From Calycina herbarum (Eukaryota; Ascomycota; Leotiomycetes; Helotiales; Pezizellaceae): a stretch of 64,000 bases of DNA. The notes under the pieces were generated by a model. The model was given only the letters and a program-made list of their open reading frames with translations. It ran no database searches and had not been told where the DNA came from. Within the stretch, counting starts at the first letter, position 1. Each line of letters opens with the position of its first letter. This document shows, one piece after another, positions 1-11,092 of the stretch. The DNA lies in contig LLEY01000028.1 of the NCBI GenBank assembly GCA_001414485.1, positions 372,001 to 436,000 on the forward strand. Direction: 5' to 3'. Made by a program: the position numbers and the translations under genes.

Positions 1-739
1 ACCGCTTTCTGGTGCGTGCTCCCAGGATCGACCTAAGCTTAAGCCTTAAGGTTGTTTGAAAATACGAGGTGGACCAAATCCATCGCGCGCTTGCGATGAC
101 AGATAGAAGGAATCCACGTTATCTTCTCAAGAAAGATTCTATACAAAGTTGTACTTTACCAATGGCATGACTTCATGGAAGTTTTTTCTCGTGCTTATTT
201 CCACGTTTTGGCAGAGTAATTCAGGGGTGCTACGCCGCACAAATAGCCCCACCACATGGAAATTCACAAGGGCGCGGCGCAGGGAAGAGATCAGCAAGCG
301 TTGAAATGACATATCTGGGGGCTGAAGTAAACTCCTTTCGTATATATCTGAAACGAGATACAGGCTTTCCTGCGCAGCTTTCAATAACCCCCACGATGGA
401 GCCAATTAAGGATTCGGATACCAGATCTCTCTAGCTCTTATTGCCCACCTTCCAAACAGGGTTTGGATCATCACTACTGGGGAACAACTGCGGCTCTGGG
501 TGGTCGTAACCCAGCCTTGGATCCACAGCTCTTTTGATCACCTAGACCTGTGGGTATTCAAAAGGACGCTTTGTCCCTTCCCCTCTTAGCATGAATCCTA
601 AAGTAATTGTCAACTGAAATCCTTCTCAATTCCGAGTCAAGTCTTTAAAGCTCACTTTTCGTTTGTTGTTCCACGTACAACGAGATTTCAAGGTTTCGTC
701 CATGTCAACGACAAACGAGCTTGACATACCGCTATCATA
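1..739. other. Intergenic, no supported gene
   Basis: I see no reading frame with convincing gene structure here. The stretch from about 600 to 739 is the presumed promoter and 5' leader of the gene starting at 740. A short minus-strand open frame at 139-405 could be a fragment of something, but it has no recognisable domain. Confidence 0.5.
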
Positions 740-1542
740 ATGAGTTCCTCTGCTCGATATCCCTCAGGCGGAGGCCTTGAATTAGATACCACTCCAAGTG
801 AGAAATATCCCTCTCCGAAATATCCTTACAACAACGCGCCACAAGTTGTCCAACCAGAAAAATATTACGTTGGCATGACCAACTATGTACAAGAGTCAGC
901 GTTTCAAGAAGCAAAGGCAGTTGAAGATAAAAGGATCTGCGGTTTAAGAAGGCGGAATTTCTGGATAGTTCTTGGTTCTTTTGGTGTTGCTTTACTGGTC
1001 GCATTCATCGCTGTCATTGCGGTCTTGTCGCAGAAAGTATCTCAAAACAAAAGGTATATCTCGGAATAATTCTTCACTCCCGGAGGCATCACTGATATTT
1101 TTGCAGCAATAATGCAGTCCTATCGTCGGCCTCTACAGCAGCGCAAAATCCAAATCAAGCCACCGTTAGTCCTATAACATACACACCATCAACGACTCTC
1201 TCAATCCAAACGACCTCTTCTTCAACACCAATACCAGACTCTACTTTAATATCCTCATCCACATCCGCTCCCACCAAAACCTCCGCACCCGGATCCTCCG
1301 TTACCTCCTCATCAACTAGTACAGCAGCTAGCTGTACAACGACAACCATAGGGAAATGCGATGCCACTGGCTGTGCTGGTTTCAACAGTCAAACACTCTT
1401 GTACGGGACTTGTACAACAGGAGATCTTCGCGGTTGCCAATGTCTAACATTGTGTGGATCAATACTAGGACCGTGTTCAAATTGCGATGGAGTAAATGGG
1501 ACATGTTATGGGGGTCCATACCAGGGCTGCGGATGTACTTGA
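740..1542 (+). CDS. Single-pass membrane protein with Ser/Thr stalk and cysteine-rich C-terminus
   Basis: Two exons (740-1053 and 1107-1542) give about 249 residues. The 53-bp intron has a GTATAT donor and a TTGCAG acceptor, and the frame stays open across it. The N-terminal 73 residues are hydrophilic (Tyr/Pro-rich), followed by RRRN and one transmembrane helix at about residues 74-96. A long Ser/Thr/Pro linker of the kind usually O-glycosylated comes next, then about 70 residues with 12 cysteines, ending in GCGCT. The basic residues before the helix suggest the N-terminus is cytosolic and the cysteine-rich part outside. This layout resembles fungal surface sensor or adhesin-like proteins, but I recognise no named domain (it is not a clear WSC domain). 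Function is unknown; gene structure is well supported. Confidence 0.72.
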
Positions 1543-2293
1543 GGGCGACGTGTTAATGAATTTGAATCTCTTTATTATAAATTCTTTCCGCGAGCATGCG
1601 TAGGGGAAAAGAGTCCGGGTTGGTATGATTTTGGCGCACTGGATACGTAGGGGTTTTCCGGCGTGGAGCAATGGACTAAATTCAGTTCATTTCTCCATGT
1701 CAGATGACCAGACATGGAAAAATCAGGTGCCAGGGTTTTGAAAACTCTTGTCATACGGCATTTATGATGATGATTATTTAATACGAATGTGTATCCTTTT
1801 TTTTATTGTTTTGGTTTTTTCTTCTTTCATTTCGTGAGTTTACATGTCGCTCGATGCATGATACTGCATTACGCCTATGGAATGACATTCCACCACGTGG
1901 TTCGTGATTTGTCGCTTTCATTTTCTGAATAATTTCGTCAAATGATGTTCACGGGTATTTGTTTGTTCTCATGTTTTGTCTTCCCTCGGTAGGCTAATGG
2001 CCAGAAAGTCATCCAATTCCATGTTGAGTAATCATAATTTTGCCGAAACTCCTCACGTTTTCAAACATCATGATATCAATTGAAGTCCCGAGATGAGTAA
2101 CGGAGGCATGCCGAGGACCAAGTTGAGATGAGTCAAGACTTTACATCCACCTTAGTGAATTGAGAGGATGACGCAGTGGTGATTTCAGGAGTTGGCAGTT
2201 GTATAAAAGAACAAAGTTGCTGCATCTCAAGACTCTCCAATCCAACAATCACTCAAAGGTCACTCAGCAACCACTCAAATCAACATACTAACA
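1543..2293. other. Intergenic spacer and promoter of the MDR gene
   Basis: No gene is seen. There is a T-rich stretch near 1796-1830 downstream of the membrane-protein gene, and a TATA-like box at about 2202 upstream of the next gene. Confidence 0.5.
2202..2208 (+). promoter_or_regulatory. Probable TATA box of the MDR oxidoreductase gene
   Basis: TATAAAA lies about 90 bp upstream of the ATG at 2294, with a C/A-rich leader (CAACAATCACTC-like) between. Distance and context suit a fungal core promoter; the assignment is inferred. Confidence 0.45.
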
Positions 2294-3471
2294 ATGAAAG
2301 CCATTGGAGTCAAGTCTTATGGGGCGGTCGAGAACTTGGTTGCCTTGGAAGTACCTGAGCCTCAAAGTCCCCAGGGAACCTTTTTACTCATTCAGTAAGT
2401 CGAGCCTCTCCTTCAATAAATGAACCCCCCAACCCCTCATGTAACTAACAATCTCAAAGGATAAAGGCCACCTCCCTCAACCCAATCGACTGCAAAATCC
2501 GACAAGGAAAATACGATGATGCCCCTGGTAAGTTTAACGGATTCAAGCCACCAAAAAAGGAGCCACGCTAACTATTGATCCGACCAGACTATTATGAGCA
2601 TTCCCCAAAGTTACCACATATCATCGCCATGGACGGAGCAGGGATAGTAGTTCAAGCCGGTCCAGATGTTACACGCTTCAAGCCCGGCGATGAAGTCTTC
2701 TACGTCTCGAACCCTACTCTCCAAGGCGCAGCTTCCGAACTCCAACTCGTCGATCAGAAACAATGCGGGTACAAGCCTAAGACTCTTGATTTTGTCGAGG
2801 CGGCTGCGATGCCTTTGACATACGCCACTGCCTACGTCTCGCTCGTCGAGTCTCTTGGTATTACCAAGGGCGAGAAAGCTGCAATTCTCATCATCAACGG
2901 CGCTGGTGGTGTCGGTGCTGTGGCAAGTCAAATCGCACGCTCAGTTCTCGATCTCCCTGTTGTCATCACTACCGCTTCAAGACCAGAGACCGTTGCTTTC
3001 ACGAAGAAAATGGGGGCTACACATGTCCTCAACCATCGCTTGGACTTGCAAAAACAAGTCGAAGAATTGAATCTCGACATCCCCCTCAAATACATCTACA
3101 TCGTCGGTCGACCAGAACAATACATCCAAGTCATCGGCGAGATCGCAGCTCCGTTTGCAAGAGTTTGCTCGATTGTTCAGGCGGATTTCAGTATGTATGG
3201 GACGCAATTCATGTCTAAATCTATGACTTTTGCTTGGTGTTGGTTGGGGACTCGGGCTTTTCATCGGACTGATGTCGTCTTGTATCAGAAGGTTTTTGAG
3301 GAGATGGCTGAGTTGATTGATGCGGGGGTTATTAAGTGTCATTTGACTAAACGGATGAAGTTTACGGTGGAGAATCTGAGGGAGGCACATAGATTGTTGG
3401 AGTCGGGGAAGATGTATGGGAAGGTTGCTTTGGGGGTTGATGAGGAAGGGGAGGGTGAGGCTTTTACTTGA
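2294..3471 (+). CDS. Medium-chain dehydrogenase/reductase (zinc-type alcohol dehydrogenase-like / quinone oxidoreductase)
   Basis: Three exons (2294-2394, 2460-2527, 2588-3471) join in frame to about 350 residues. The N-terminal GroES-like fold is seen in MKAIGVKSYG and in ATSLNPIDCKIRQG, a quinone-oxidoreductase signature. The Rossmann domain has AMPLTYATAY and the nucleotide-binding GAGGVGAVASQIAR. The cysteines and histidine that bind catalytic zinc in true alcohol dehydrogenases are not apparent, so an NADPH-dependent reductase acting on quinones or enones is more likely than a zinc enzyme. The family usually has 330-350 residues, so the model looks complete. The ATG sits about 90 bp after a TATA box. 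The gene converges with the MFS gene at 4225-6260. Substrate unknown. Confidence 0.88.
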
Positions 3472-4224
3472 GGGAAATGATACTCGATGGTGACGCTTTG
3501 CCCCTTCCACCCCCTCGCATGACCTCGCTTAGTAGATATTTTTGATTCACTTCCATGCAGAACGTATGAAATAAGCCAATCAGAACTTCTTTGAAATAGA
3601 CCATTAATCTTGTGAATTACCTCTCTTTCCAAATATCACCTATGTGGTTTCAGTACCAAGTGGCATTGTAACCAAAGGCGGAAGCACGGTCATCAGTATT
3701 GCTCTATCATGGTGTGCAACTTGGGACAAGTAAACTGCAAGACACATTGCCATCGTCACTTTGACATTTAACAAATAATGTACCGGGAACCCCGCGTATC
3801 AAATGTGTTTTTCCGGAGGTAAACTTGCACCTGGAACTCCGAGTACCAACGAGATCCGCCCATGGCTAAAATAGCAGTTCTTGTCACCCAAACCGCGGCC
3901 CATGCCAGAGTCTGACATTTGCTGATACTGTGTAGTGGAATGGTCCTTGAACCCAAGGACTCCACGTCGACATTTGCAACGTGGAATTCATCGATCGATA
4001 CTAGATCCCTTCGCCAATTGCCAGTTGTATAGTGTAAATATTAGTCTTTATTATTCGAACTCTAACTACAAATGATCTAAACAAGCGCCTGCTCTCCAAA
4101 TTTCCTGCAATCCTAATAGGATCCACACAAAATATCCCTTTTGTGAGATCTTACACTTCCAACACAACAAATAAAAGATGATGGACACCTCGAAAGAGAG
4201 GACAACACAATACATATCCCAAAT
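3472..4224. other. Intergenic region between convergent genes
   Basis: This holds the 3' ends of the MDR gene (plus strand) and the MFS gene (minus strand). No further gene is visible. Confidence 0.5.
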
Positions 4225-6260
4225 CTAAGCAACAGCAAACCTACTCTTCTTTCTCAAGGCAGGACCATAATGATATAAAGCAAAAAAACAAACCGAGCAA
4301 AGACAAGATACACCAGCCAACAGACTCACGCCTCCCGCAACACCAAGAGCCAAGAACATCGGACGACCAAACAGGATCGCAGCAGCAGCGAGAGTGCTCC
4401 TCGCCGCATCGTTAGCAGCGAACAATGAAGCTGCATACTTGGGGTATATATTGGGGATATATGTGAATATCACGTTCAGAACGATGTAGCTGCCGGATTG
4501 ATTGATAACAACTCCAATAATTGGAGTTATCCAATGGATCGAGGAGCGTGCTGTCCATGCTATTTTGATATGTCAGCTCAGTTCTTATTTAGTTAGGGAA
4601 ACGGATATAATTACCGAAAATGAAAAGGCCAATAGGCACCAGAAAATTTCCGATAATACCAGGTTCTAACCAAACTTCAGGTTCTGGCGCTCCATGTTTC
4701 AGCAATTTTGGTTCAACCCAGAATCCATAATAAAGTAGACAAACAGGTGCTGTAAGACACACTCCCACAGGAACAGAAAGGAATGCGAGTCCAGTAATTC
4801 CAGGGCTGAAACCGTACATTTCCGGGAACACCAAAGGAAAGACCTCAAAGAATGAATAAAATATCGCGTAACATAGGGCAACGTAGAAGGTACTAAACAA
4901 AACAGCGGGGTCCAATATGTTGATCTCCCACGGTTTGATCAAAGAATCGAATGCCATCTCCTTGGCGGACATATGTTGTTGGGTAATCTCCGATTGAGAT
5001 CTGAGGTTCGTATCACCGGTGAGTTTACGGAGTCGAGCTGCTCGTCGGAGGAGAATGTTGTCTGATGAGGTTTCGGGGAGGAGACTGAAGAGCATAAGGA
5101 ATACGGGGGCGGAGAGCCAGAGGAGTTCCCATTGACTCCAATGCCAATCCTTTGCTGGGACTGAGAAGCCGGCTACTATGGGGCCCATTGCGGGAGCTAG
5201 GGTTCCTGGATTGAGTTATATTAGTATGATGACCTTTTGAGAAACCGAACATTTAAGTCTTGATGTTGAGCTTACCTGAACATGCCCAGAAGGCCAAACA
5301 ATACGGGAGTTTGAGAAAGGTAAACATGTCAGAGAATCCAGCGGCACCAGTGGCTAACGATGGAGAGCCTTTGCTTGAGTATTAGAGTTGATCTACTCCA
5401 GAAAGAATAAGAAACTTACCAAACCATCCGAGCAAGAACCGCAATACAAGCAGACCAGCGAGATTGTCGACGAGAGATGTTGGGATCAACAAAATTGTGA
5501 AGAGAAAGAATGTAAGAATATAAATTGAGTTTCTCCCGAGCAATGGGATTCTTTGAATGTTAGCAGCTAGTTTTCATGGGCGGAAGAAGCGTTCTTACTC
5601 GCTCAATGGAGACCAAAGCAATGCTCCTAGTCCATCTGTGATAGTCAGAAATTGTTGAAGTACATCGCAAGATATCACTTACAACTAAGCACATATAAAG
5701 CCAGCCCCAGAGAAGCTACAACTTCTGAACAGTTGAAGTCTTCCATAACGCCTGGTATACTTGGAGCATAAATTGCAGACCCGATATAAACGGTGAACGT
5801 GTAAACACTAATGAGTGTGAGTTGGTAGGGCTGAGCTTGGAATGTTGGAAGTTCTTACCAAATCTCAATGGCTACTAGTACTTTCTTACTCGTACTCCAG
5901 TTTTGGGGATTCGCTGGATCATCTGTATTTCCACGTTAGCATTGCATGGGGGGTACGGAAAGTTCTGCAGTAACCTTTGCTATACCAGCTTACGAGGACG
6001 AAATCATCTTTGACACTTGATGCCTCAATATCTGGTGTTGAGTTCCCTCCATCTGAATCTGCTTCGGGTTTCTCTGGATTGGAGGCAATTGTGGGATGGA
6101 AAGATGTCGGCAAGTTTCCTGTCGCGCCATTTTCTAAACTTCCGGATGCTGAATATGGGTTTTCGAAGCCTGGTAGCTCTTCTGGATACCGAAGTATTCT
6201 GCGTCGTGAAAGAAAGCGGACGATTTGCCCAGCGGCAGTTTCACGGAAGAGGTCGCTCAT
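4225..6260 (-). CDS. MFS transporter, DHA1 family (drug or polyamine:H+ antiporter type)
   Basis: Eight exons on the minus strand. The start is at 6260; exons 1-4 are about 5975-6260, 5859-5922, 5683-5807 and 5599-5635, and the stop is at 4225. A hydrophilic N-terminus leads to DDPANPQNW, the motif that precedes helix 1 in fungal DHA1 carriers. LGRNSIY resembles motif A, and GSPSLATGA followed by APAMGPIVAGF is the helix 5 region (motif C type). A central cytosolic loop starts at PETSSDNILLRRA, and a second set of helices ends with a short basic tail. The family includes yeast Tpo1-4 and Candida Flu1, which export polyamines, drugs or mycotoxins across the plasma membrane. The substrate cannot be told. 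Intron 1 has an unusual GTTACT donor but a perfect GCTAAC branch point. Confidence 0.86.
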
Positions 6261-7512
6261 GATGAAATTAAGAGAAAAGCTGCGTTAAACAAAATGATCG
6301 AGACGATATTTGATAACAGAAAGAATTGAGCAGGACTACATCTTAAGTATGAAAAATACGTGTACGAAATGAGAGTGGGTTGGTCATAGGGATGCGGTTC
6401 ATATGGAGGCTGGCCACCTCCAACCACGACTACACCCACAGAATGAGTACCAGCGCTTGTCGGATATAGGACTTAATTTCAAAGCGATCACGAAATAGAA
6501 CACTCCTCGAAATTGGAAGAAGAATACCCAAGAAGATGAGCTCATGCATCTTTCTCATCGATCAATGCCAGAGCGAGTACTGCTAACTTGTGCACTGAAC
6601 CGGAATTCCGAGTGCCACAATTTGAAGCAGCCAAAATGTTTGATTAGTCAAGAAATATTCATCTGAGTTGGAACGCTTGAGGTTGGAATAGACTGAGCGG
6701 AGATCGGAGTGCAAGTGCAAACTGCTACAGAACAGAAGTTTGGTGCCAGGTTATCTCCTTAGGCCGTATTGCGGCGAGTAGCAACAATGAGAAGAGTTGT
6801 CCCTTCAAGATGTTCGGCCTTCAATATCAGCCCTGTAATCTAGTCAAAGAAAAGAAATACTTGCTCCCCCTTGACCAGAGTATACGCAAAATGGAGTCCG
6901 TGTATCCACATCCCCCTTGCGTTTAACCCTCCAACAATATCTGGAATACCTTTCGTATGTAAAGAAAGCTGCCATATTCTAGGTCCTCATCCCACTTGAA
7001 ATTTGAAGCCGCTCCGGTAATGCCACAGAGTTGTGATATATGAGTTGCCGAGCAAAAGGATCGCTGGTTTTAAACACCCGTGAAAATTCCGTTTCTCCTA
7101 ATTTACACGCATCTTAAAAGGTTTCGGGTTGGAAACAAGAAGAACTTCTCGAACTTTGGTTGTGAACTAAGCAGAAATCTCATTCGTTGATCATCTCCTA
7201 TTGAGCCGCCCAGCGTTGACAGGTGCTTTTCAATAGATAATACTTAGACGAACTCTCCCCCAATGTGCCTGGCGCGTGTTCGATCAATCCCCCAGACATC
7301 TCCATTGTGTAGGGTTGAGTATAAGCATCTGGCTCATGCCTCTTCGAAGACCCAGTAGTGTGCCGGTCCTCATCCCCGCGATTCGTTTTCGACGACAAGA
7401 ATTCGTGTATATGGGGGTAGGAGTGAGGAGGGAGGAGCCCCTCACTTCAAGTATTGGTGCCTCAGGCCACATAGCCAGACAGCTCTCCATAATGGAGACA
7501 AGCCTGTGAGCA
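6261..7512. other. Intergenic, no supported gene
   Basis: About 1.25 kb with only short, unsupported open frames on both strands. It contains the presumed promoter of the MFS gene and whatever remains of the regulatory region of the decayed transcription factor that follows. Confidence 0.45.
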
Positions 7513-8340
7513 ATGCAAGCAACACAAACGAAAGTTTCTCTACCATGCCATATGTGCATGAAGGTCCGGGTTGCTTTGCTCAGGTTGCCGAACAGTGTGA
7601 GGCCCGATTGCTCTGTTTGCTTGAGGCTGTCCAAAAGATGCTCGTATCCCACTAGCAGCGATCGGAAGTATGCTTTATTCTACCCCCCCTTTTCATTCAT
7701 TGGTTGAATTTATATTAGGAGGAAGCGATTTACGCAAGAGTATGTAACGGCCCAAGTTGCTGCATTTAAGGCACAATTGTGGAGTCGCGATGACTCCTTT
7801 TCAGCACCAACATACCGCTCGGGAGAAGAAGAGAGTGACAGCGATGACAGCCATCACTCTTCAGTTGATGGTTCCTCATCAGAAAGACCACAAAACCCCA
7901 CGCCAGGAGCAGATGATGAAAATGCCCGTTCACAGCAAGCAATCGATGACCTTGGGAGGATGATGTGGAAGATTGAGATTGCTGATAATGCATCCATACC
8001 GGGTTTTGAGTCGAATAAACATCAGGAGTTTAATATTCAAGATAGCGATTTTTCATTTGCCATGAACTCGAGAGACGCGGCTCTGAAACGGCACTTAGCA
8101 GCATTGTTTTTTGGCACGCCAATACACATCACCAGTTCATCGATTCCAATGTACTTAAGGACATTGAGACATATCCCTTGGGCGAGTCAGATGTTGTATT
8201 CCTTCAAAGTGCTGTTTTTGCAGCCGGGTCTCTCTACTGGGACAACTCCAGTGCTATTCAAGCATCGTTTTTGACCCATGCAGAGAGTATGGCGATGGCA
8301 TGCTGCCGTTTGCCATCTTCGTTGTATACAATTCAAGGGA
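7513..8340 (+). pseudogene. Decayed Zn(II)2Cys6 transcription factor (nit-4-like family)
   Basis: From ATG 7513 the frame gives a binuclear-cluster-like segment: CHMC, later DCSVCLRLSKRCSYP. The third of the six cysteines is missing (Leu). An intron of about 50 bp starting near 7666 joins in frame to KRFTQEYVTAQVAAFKAQLW and an acidic Ser-rich linker, then LGRMMWKIEIADN, typical of the fungal-specific regulatory domain. At a run of six T (about 8105-8111) the frame breaks: the family-like sequence continues one frame over (HHQFIDSNVL, then SDVVFLQSAVFAAGSLYWDN). Seven T would keep it open. After about 8335 family resemblance is lost. The missing ligand, the frameshift and the absent C-terminal half indicate a pseudogene. 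A sequencing error could explain the frameshift alone, but not the other defects. Confidence 0.7.
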
Positions 8341-8640
8341 ATTTGGAGTCAGTCACTTCCCAGCCAGATGGGATGGGTGATGAAGATAACGATCAATATG
8401 TTTACTTCACTCAAGCCATGCTCGAGAGAGGAATTGTCAGGCCAACTTTGCTCATCATAAACATCGTCCCAGTACCAGATACTCCGCAATTGACCTTCGT
8501 ATTTCACGAAATAACTTCGAATCACCACTTCAGGATTTCTTTTGGGTCTGCCGAAGATCTTGCTCGTATTAATGGCGAGGAAGAATTGTATCTTCTAGTC
8601 TGTGGTGATGTCCTGACAGGGGACTCATTAACGAACCCAC

Positions 8641-9609
8641 ATTACGGTATACCCGCTGTCCTTTTGCAAAGGCAGCCCGAATCCAGAAACCAAGCGCTTC
8701 GCTTTCGGCGTGTTTGCTCTGTTGGATGCGAATCTTTGGGCGATGACTCTGCTTTCCAAGAACGTGGAAGTTACTCCCAAGCAAAACGCCTACACTGGGA
8801 ACAAGACAAACAGTATCAGATTGACTGCTTAAGTTCGTTGCTCCCCCTTGGTTGAATCACAAACTGAAATATCAGACTTTTCAAACGTCCAAGCACTTCG
8901 CCACCATCAGATATCTGGCTTTCGTCGCACCTGGGATACATCCTTTAGAGTCTCATCTCTCCTAACGCCTTTACTGTTGCTCTACTACCTGTTGGTTCTT
9001 GCTTTGACGGCGCCAGCAGCCTTTACCCACGGCCCTATCTCTTTCCCAGATGGATGGTTTGCCCTCATCGCCTTTTTCTTTCTTATGAGGGTCCTTATAT
9101 ACGTATGGAATAGCCACCTGGATTGGTCGACTAGTGCCCAAGCTATCATATTCAACGATTGGGTCAATGGACTGAACGATCCGGGGAATTCCCCGCCAAC
9201 CATTAACAGAAGTCCCCAGCACACTGGGTTCTATATTCATATGACGCCCATATGGACATTCATATTCAGTGCAATGTCACCCCTCTTTATTATACTGGGC
9301 GCACCTCTGGACTAGAGAACAGGAGTAAAATGGCTTATCCCGGTTGGTGTAGGGGGAATCCTAGGGTTAGCGCTGAGATTCCTACTTGAATTGTTGTATT
9401 CTAGTTTAAGCTCTCTGAGACGCTCTTTCTCCGCCGATACTTTGGCACCGCGCCCTGAGTACCCTGGCTTGTATCAAAACTTCTTTGCAGAATCGCGCGC
9501 TACTAGATGGATCAGAAGAATTTTTCGTTCGGAGACAAAGAGGCGAGAGGGGACAGAGCATATTGGATGGAAGGGCCGAAGAAGCATGATTTTCGTTCAA
9601 AATTTCTGA
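8641..9609 (+). pseudogene. Decayed integral membrane protein gene of unknown family
   Basis: One reading frame from about 8641 to 9609 looks coding (FGVFALLDANLWAMTLL, several hydrophobic helices at about 8950-9020, 9050-9110 and 9250-9300, then a basic tail). It is broken by TAA at 8830 and TAG at 9313. Both stops are one C-to-T change away from CAA or CAG, as RIP or cytosine deamination would produce. The 5' end is not recognisable; the frame further upstream carries more stops. The next plausible membrane segment (TGVKWLIPVGVGGILGLALR) follows directly after the TAG, which shows that the two open pieces were one protein. I do not recognise the family. Confidence 0.6.
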
Positions 9610-9878
9610 CCTAACGGCAATCTGGCCGCAAAGGAAGACGGCATAGGCAAAGTGAACCAGTTGTACGAATATATATTTTGCTGAAATTACTGTTTTTTCC
9701 GAAGCGATGGTATAGATCTTTCTATCTTCTGTTTGAGAAGTGTACTCTTCTCCTGAATTCTCAGCATCCCGTGAGAAGGTTGTGGAAATAAGTTCGCTTC
9801 CTCCTCGGCCTTTTCTAGATAATGTAATGCCATCTTAACTGTATGTTCATCCTCTACCATAATTGGACGGACGAAGTT

Positions 9879-11092
9879 CTACGACTTGAACCTTTCTTTT
9901 ACCAGTCTAATCTTTGCTACTTGCGTATTTTCTAAGCCCTTAAGAGGGCTAAACCGGGTTTTGACACTATGAAACCTGGGCATATCGAGCGCTTGTTCCA
10001 AGCCCATCTGGTATAGTTCCTCTGCCTGCTGGAACTGTCCTATCTGTAACTTGTCTTTGGCAACGTTGTTCAGAGTCTATAGTACGTTCCGGGCAAAGGG
10101 GCCATAGTAGCGTTGCTGATCTTCAAACAAAATACGCCGCGTGCGAATCCGCTCGCCATCAATGCCAGCGTAGTAGAGTCCATCGCAGAGTCGCTCCTTC
10201 AAGTACAGGGTTTGTCAGTTCATTCTCCCCAATGTCTTGCTTATTATGTCCCGGGCAACGCGCGTGCACCGAATGGAAAGGTCCGAAAGGCTGGCATCAG
10301 GAGTATTTCCGAGGGCCTCGAAAAGGGGAATCCATGGATGCCCCGGGTGTGTGGTTCTCAGCAGTTTCAAATATTCAATCGACTGCCGGATGAGCATATA
10401 AACCAGCTGGGTAGTCCCATCCCGTCTCTTTATATCGCAAATAACTACCAAAAGTATAGCCAGGCCGATTAGGTGAGGGTCTTTCAACAAATCTTCCAAA
10501 ACTATAAAGGCTCGCGAAGCATTGCTGAAATCATACTGGATGACCGAAACACTTTCCTGCATTGTATGTGCAAACTTCCCATATATGGTGTTTCGATGAA
10601 CTAGCGGTTCTGCGAAGTTTTTCGAAAGTTCCGACTCTAAATATCCGTAGGAGTATACTTGCATAGTATATATTGCCCGATCGTAAAACTCCTGAACTGG
10701 ATCGTTCACGCCTGGACTCAATAACTCGAGGGAGTTATTAGGATATGCACGTTACCTTAGAGGCAGAATGAGAGTGTGGGGCGCGCCTGGATGTTGATTT
10801 TCGCGTCGTCTTGAACTGTGCTCACTAAAATCTCGAGCTGTGGGATGCCGTTTGTATTTTCGCGTGAGCTCCCATCGATCGAGACGAGTTCTGACCATTC
10901 GTTTCCTAGTTGAAGGAAAATGTCAGTAATTTCTACCACTCTCCCGATCTGCTGGGCGTACGTTGCGTGGCCAAGGCCAGGAAGATCACGTAGCGCCTCT
11001 ACAACATCCGTCAAAGTCGTGTTCTCGTGGAGATACAGGCTCTCGATAAGTTGATGATGGGATTCCCAGACGTCTTCTGGAACAACGCTCAT
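9879..11092 (-). pseudogene. Decayed Clr5-domain protein with C-terminal TPR-like region
   Basis: From ATG 11092 the protein begins with a Clr5-like domain (VWESHHQLIESLYLHENTTL). The frame then shifts near 10947, and the resumed frame carries TGA near 10930 inside NY*HFPSTRKRM. A plausible intron near 10717-10757 (GTAACG donor, CCTAATAAC branch) joins PHTLILPL to SPGVNDPVQEFYDRA in frame. Further stops are TGA near 10215 (MN*QTLYL) and TAG near 10081 (NVL*TLNNVA). A TPR-like segment follows (LQIGQFQQAEELYQMGLEQA), with the final stop at 9879. All three in-frame stops are single C-to-T changes from CGA or CAG. In the family, Clr5 domains sit at the N-terminus of fungal regulatory proteins. 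This copy is clearly non-functional. Confidence 0.72.

Noticed and set aside
139..405. Minus-strand open frame of 88 codons
   Set aside because: No start context, splice signals or domain; could be chance or an unrecognised relic.
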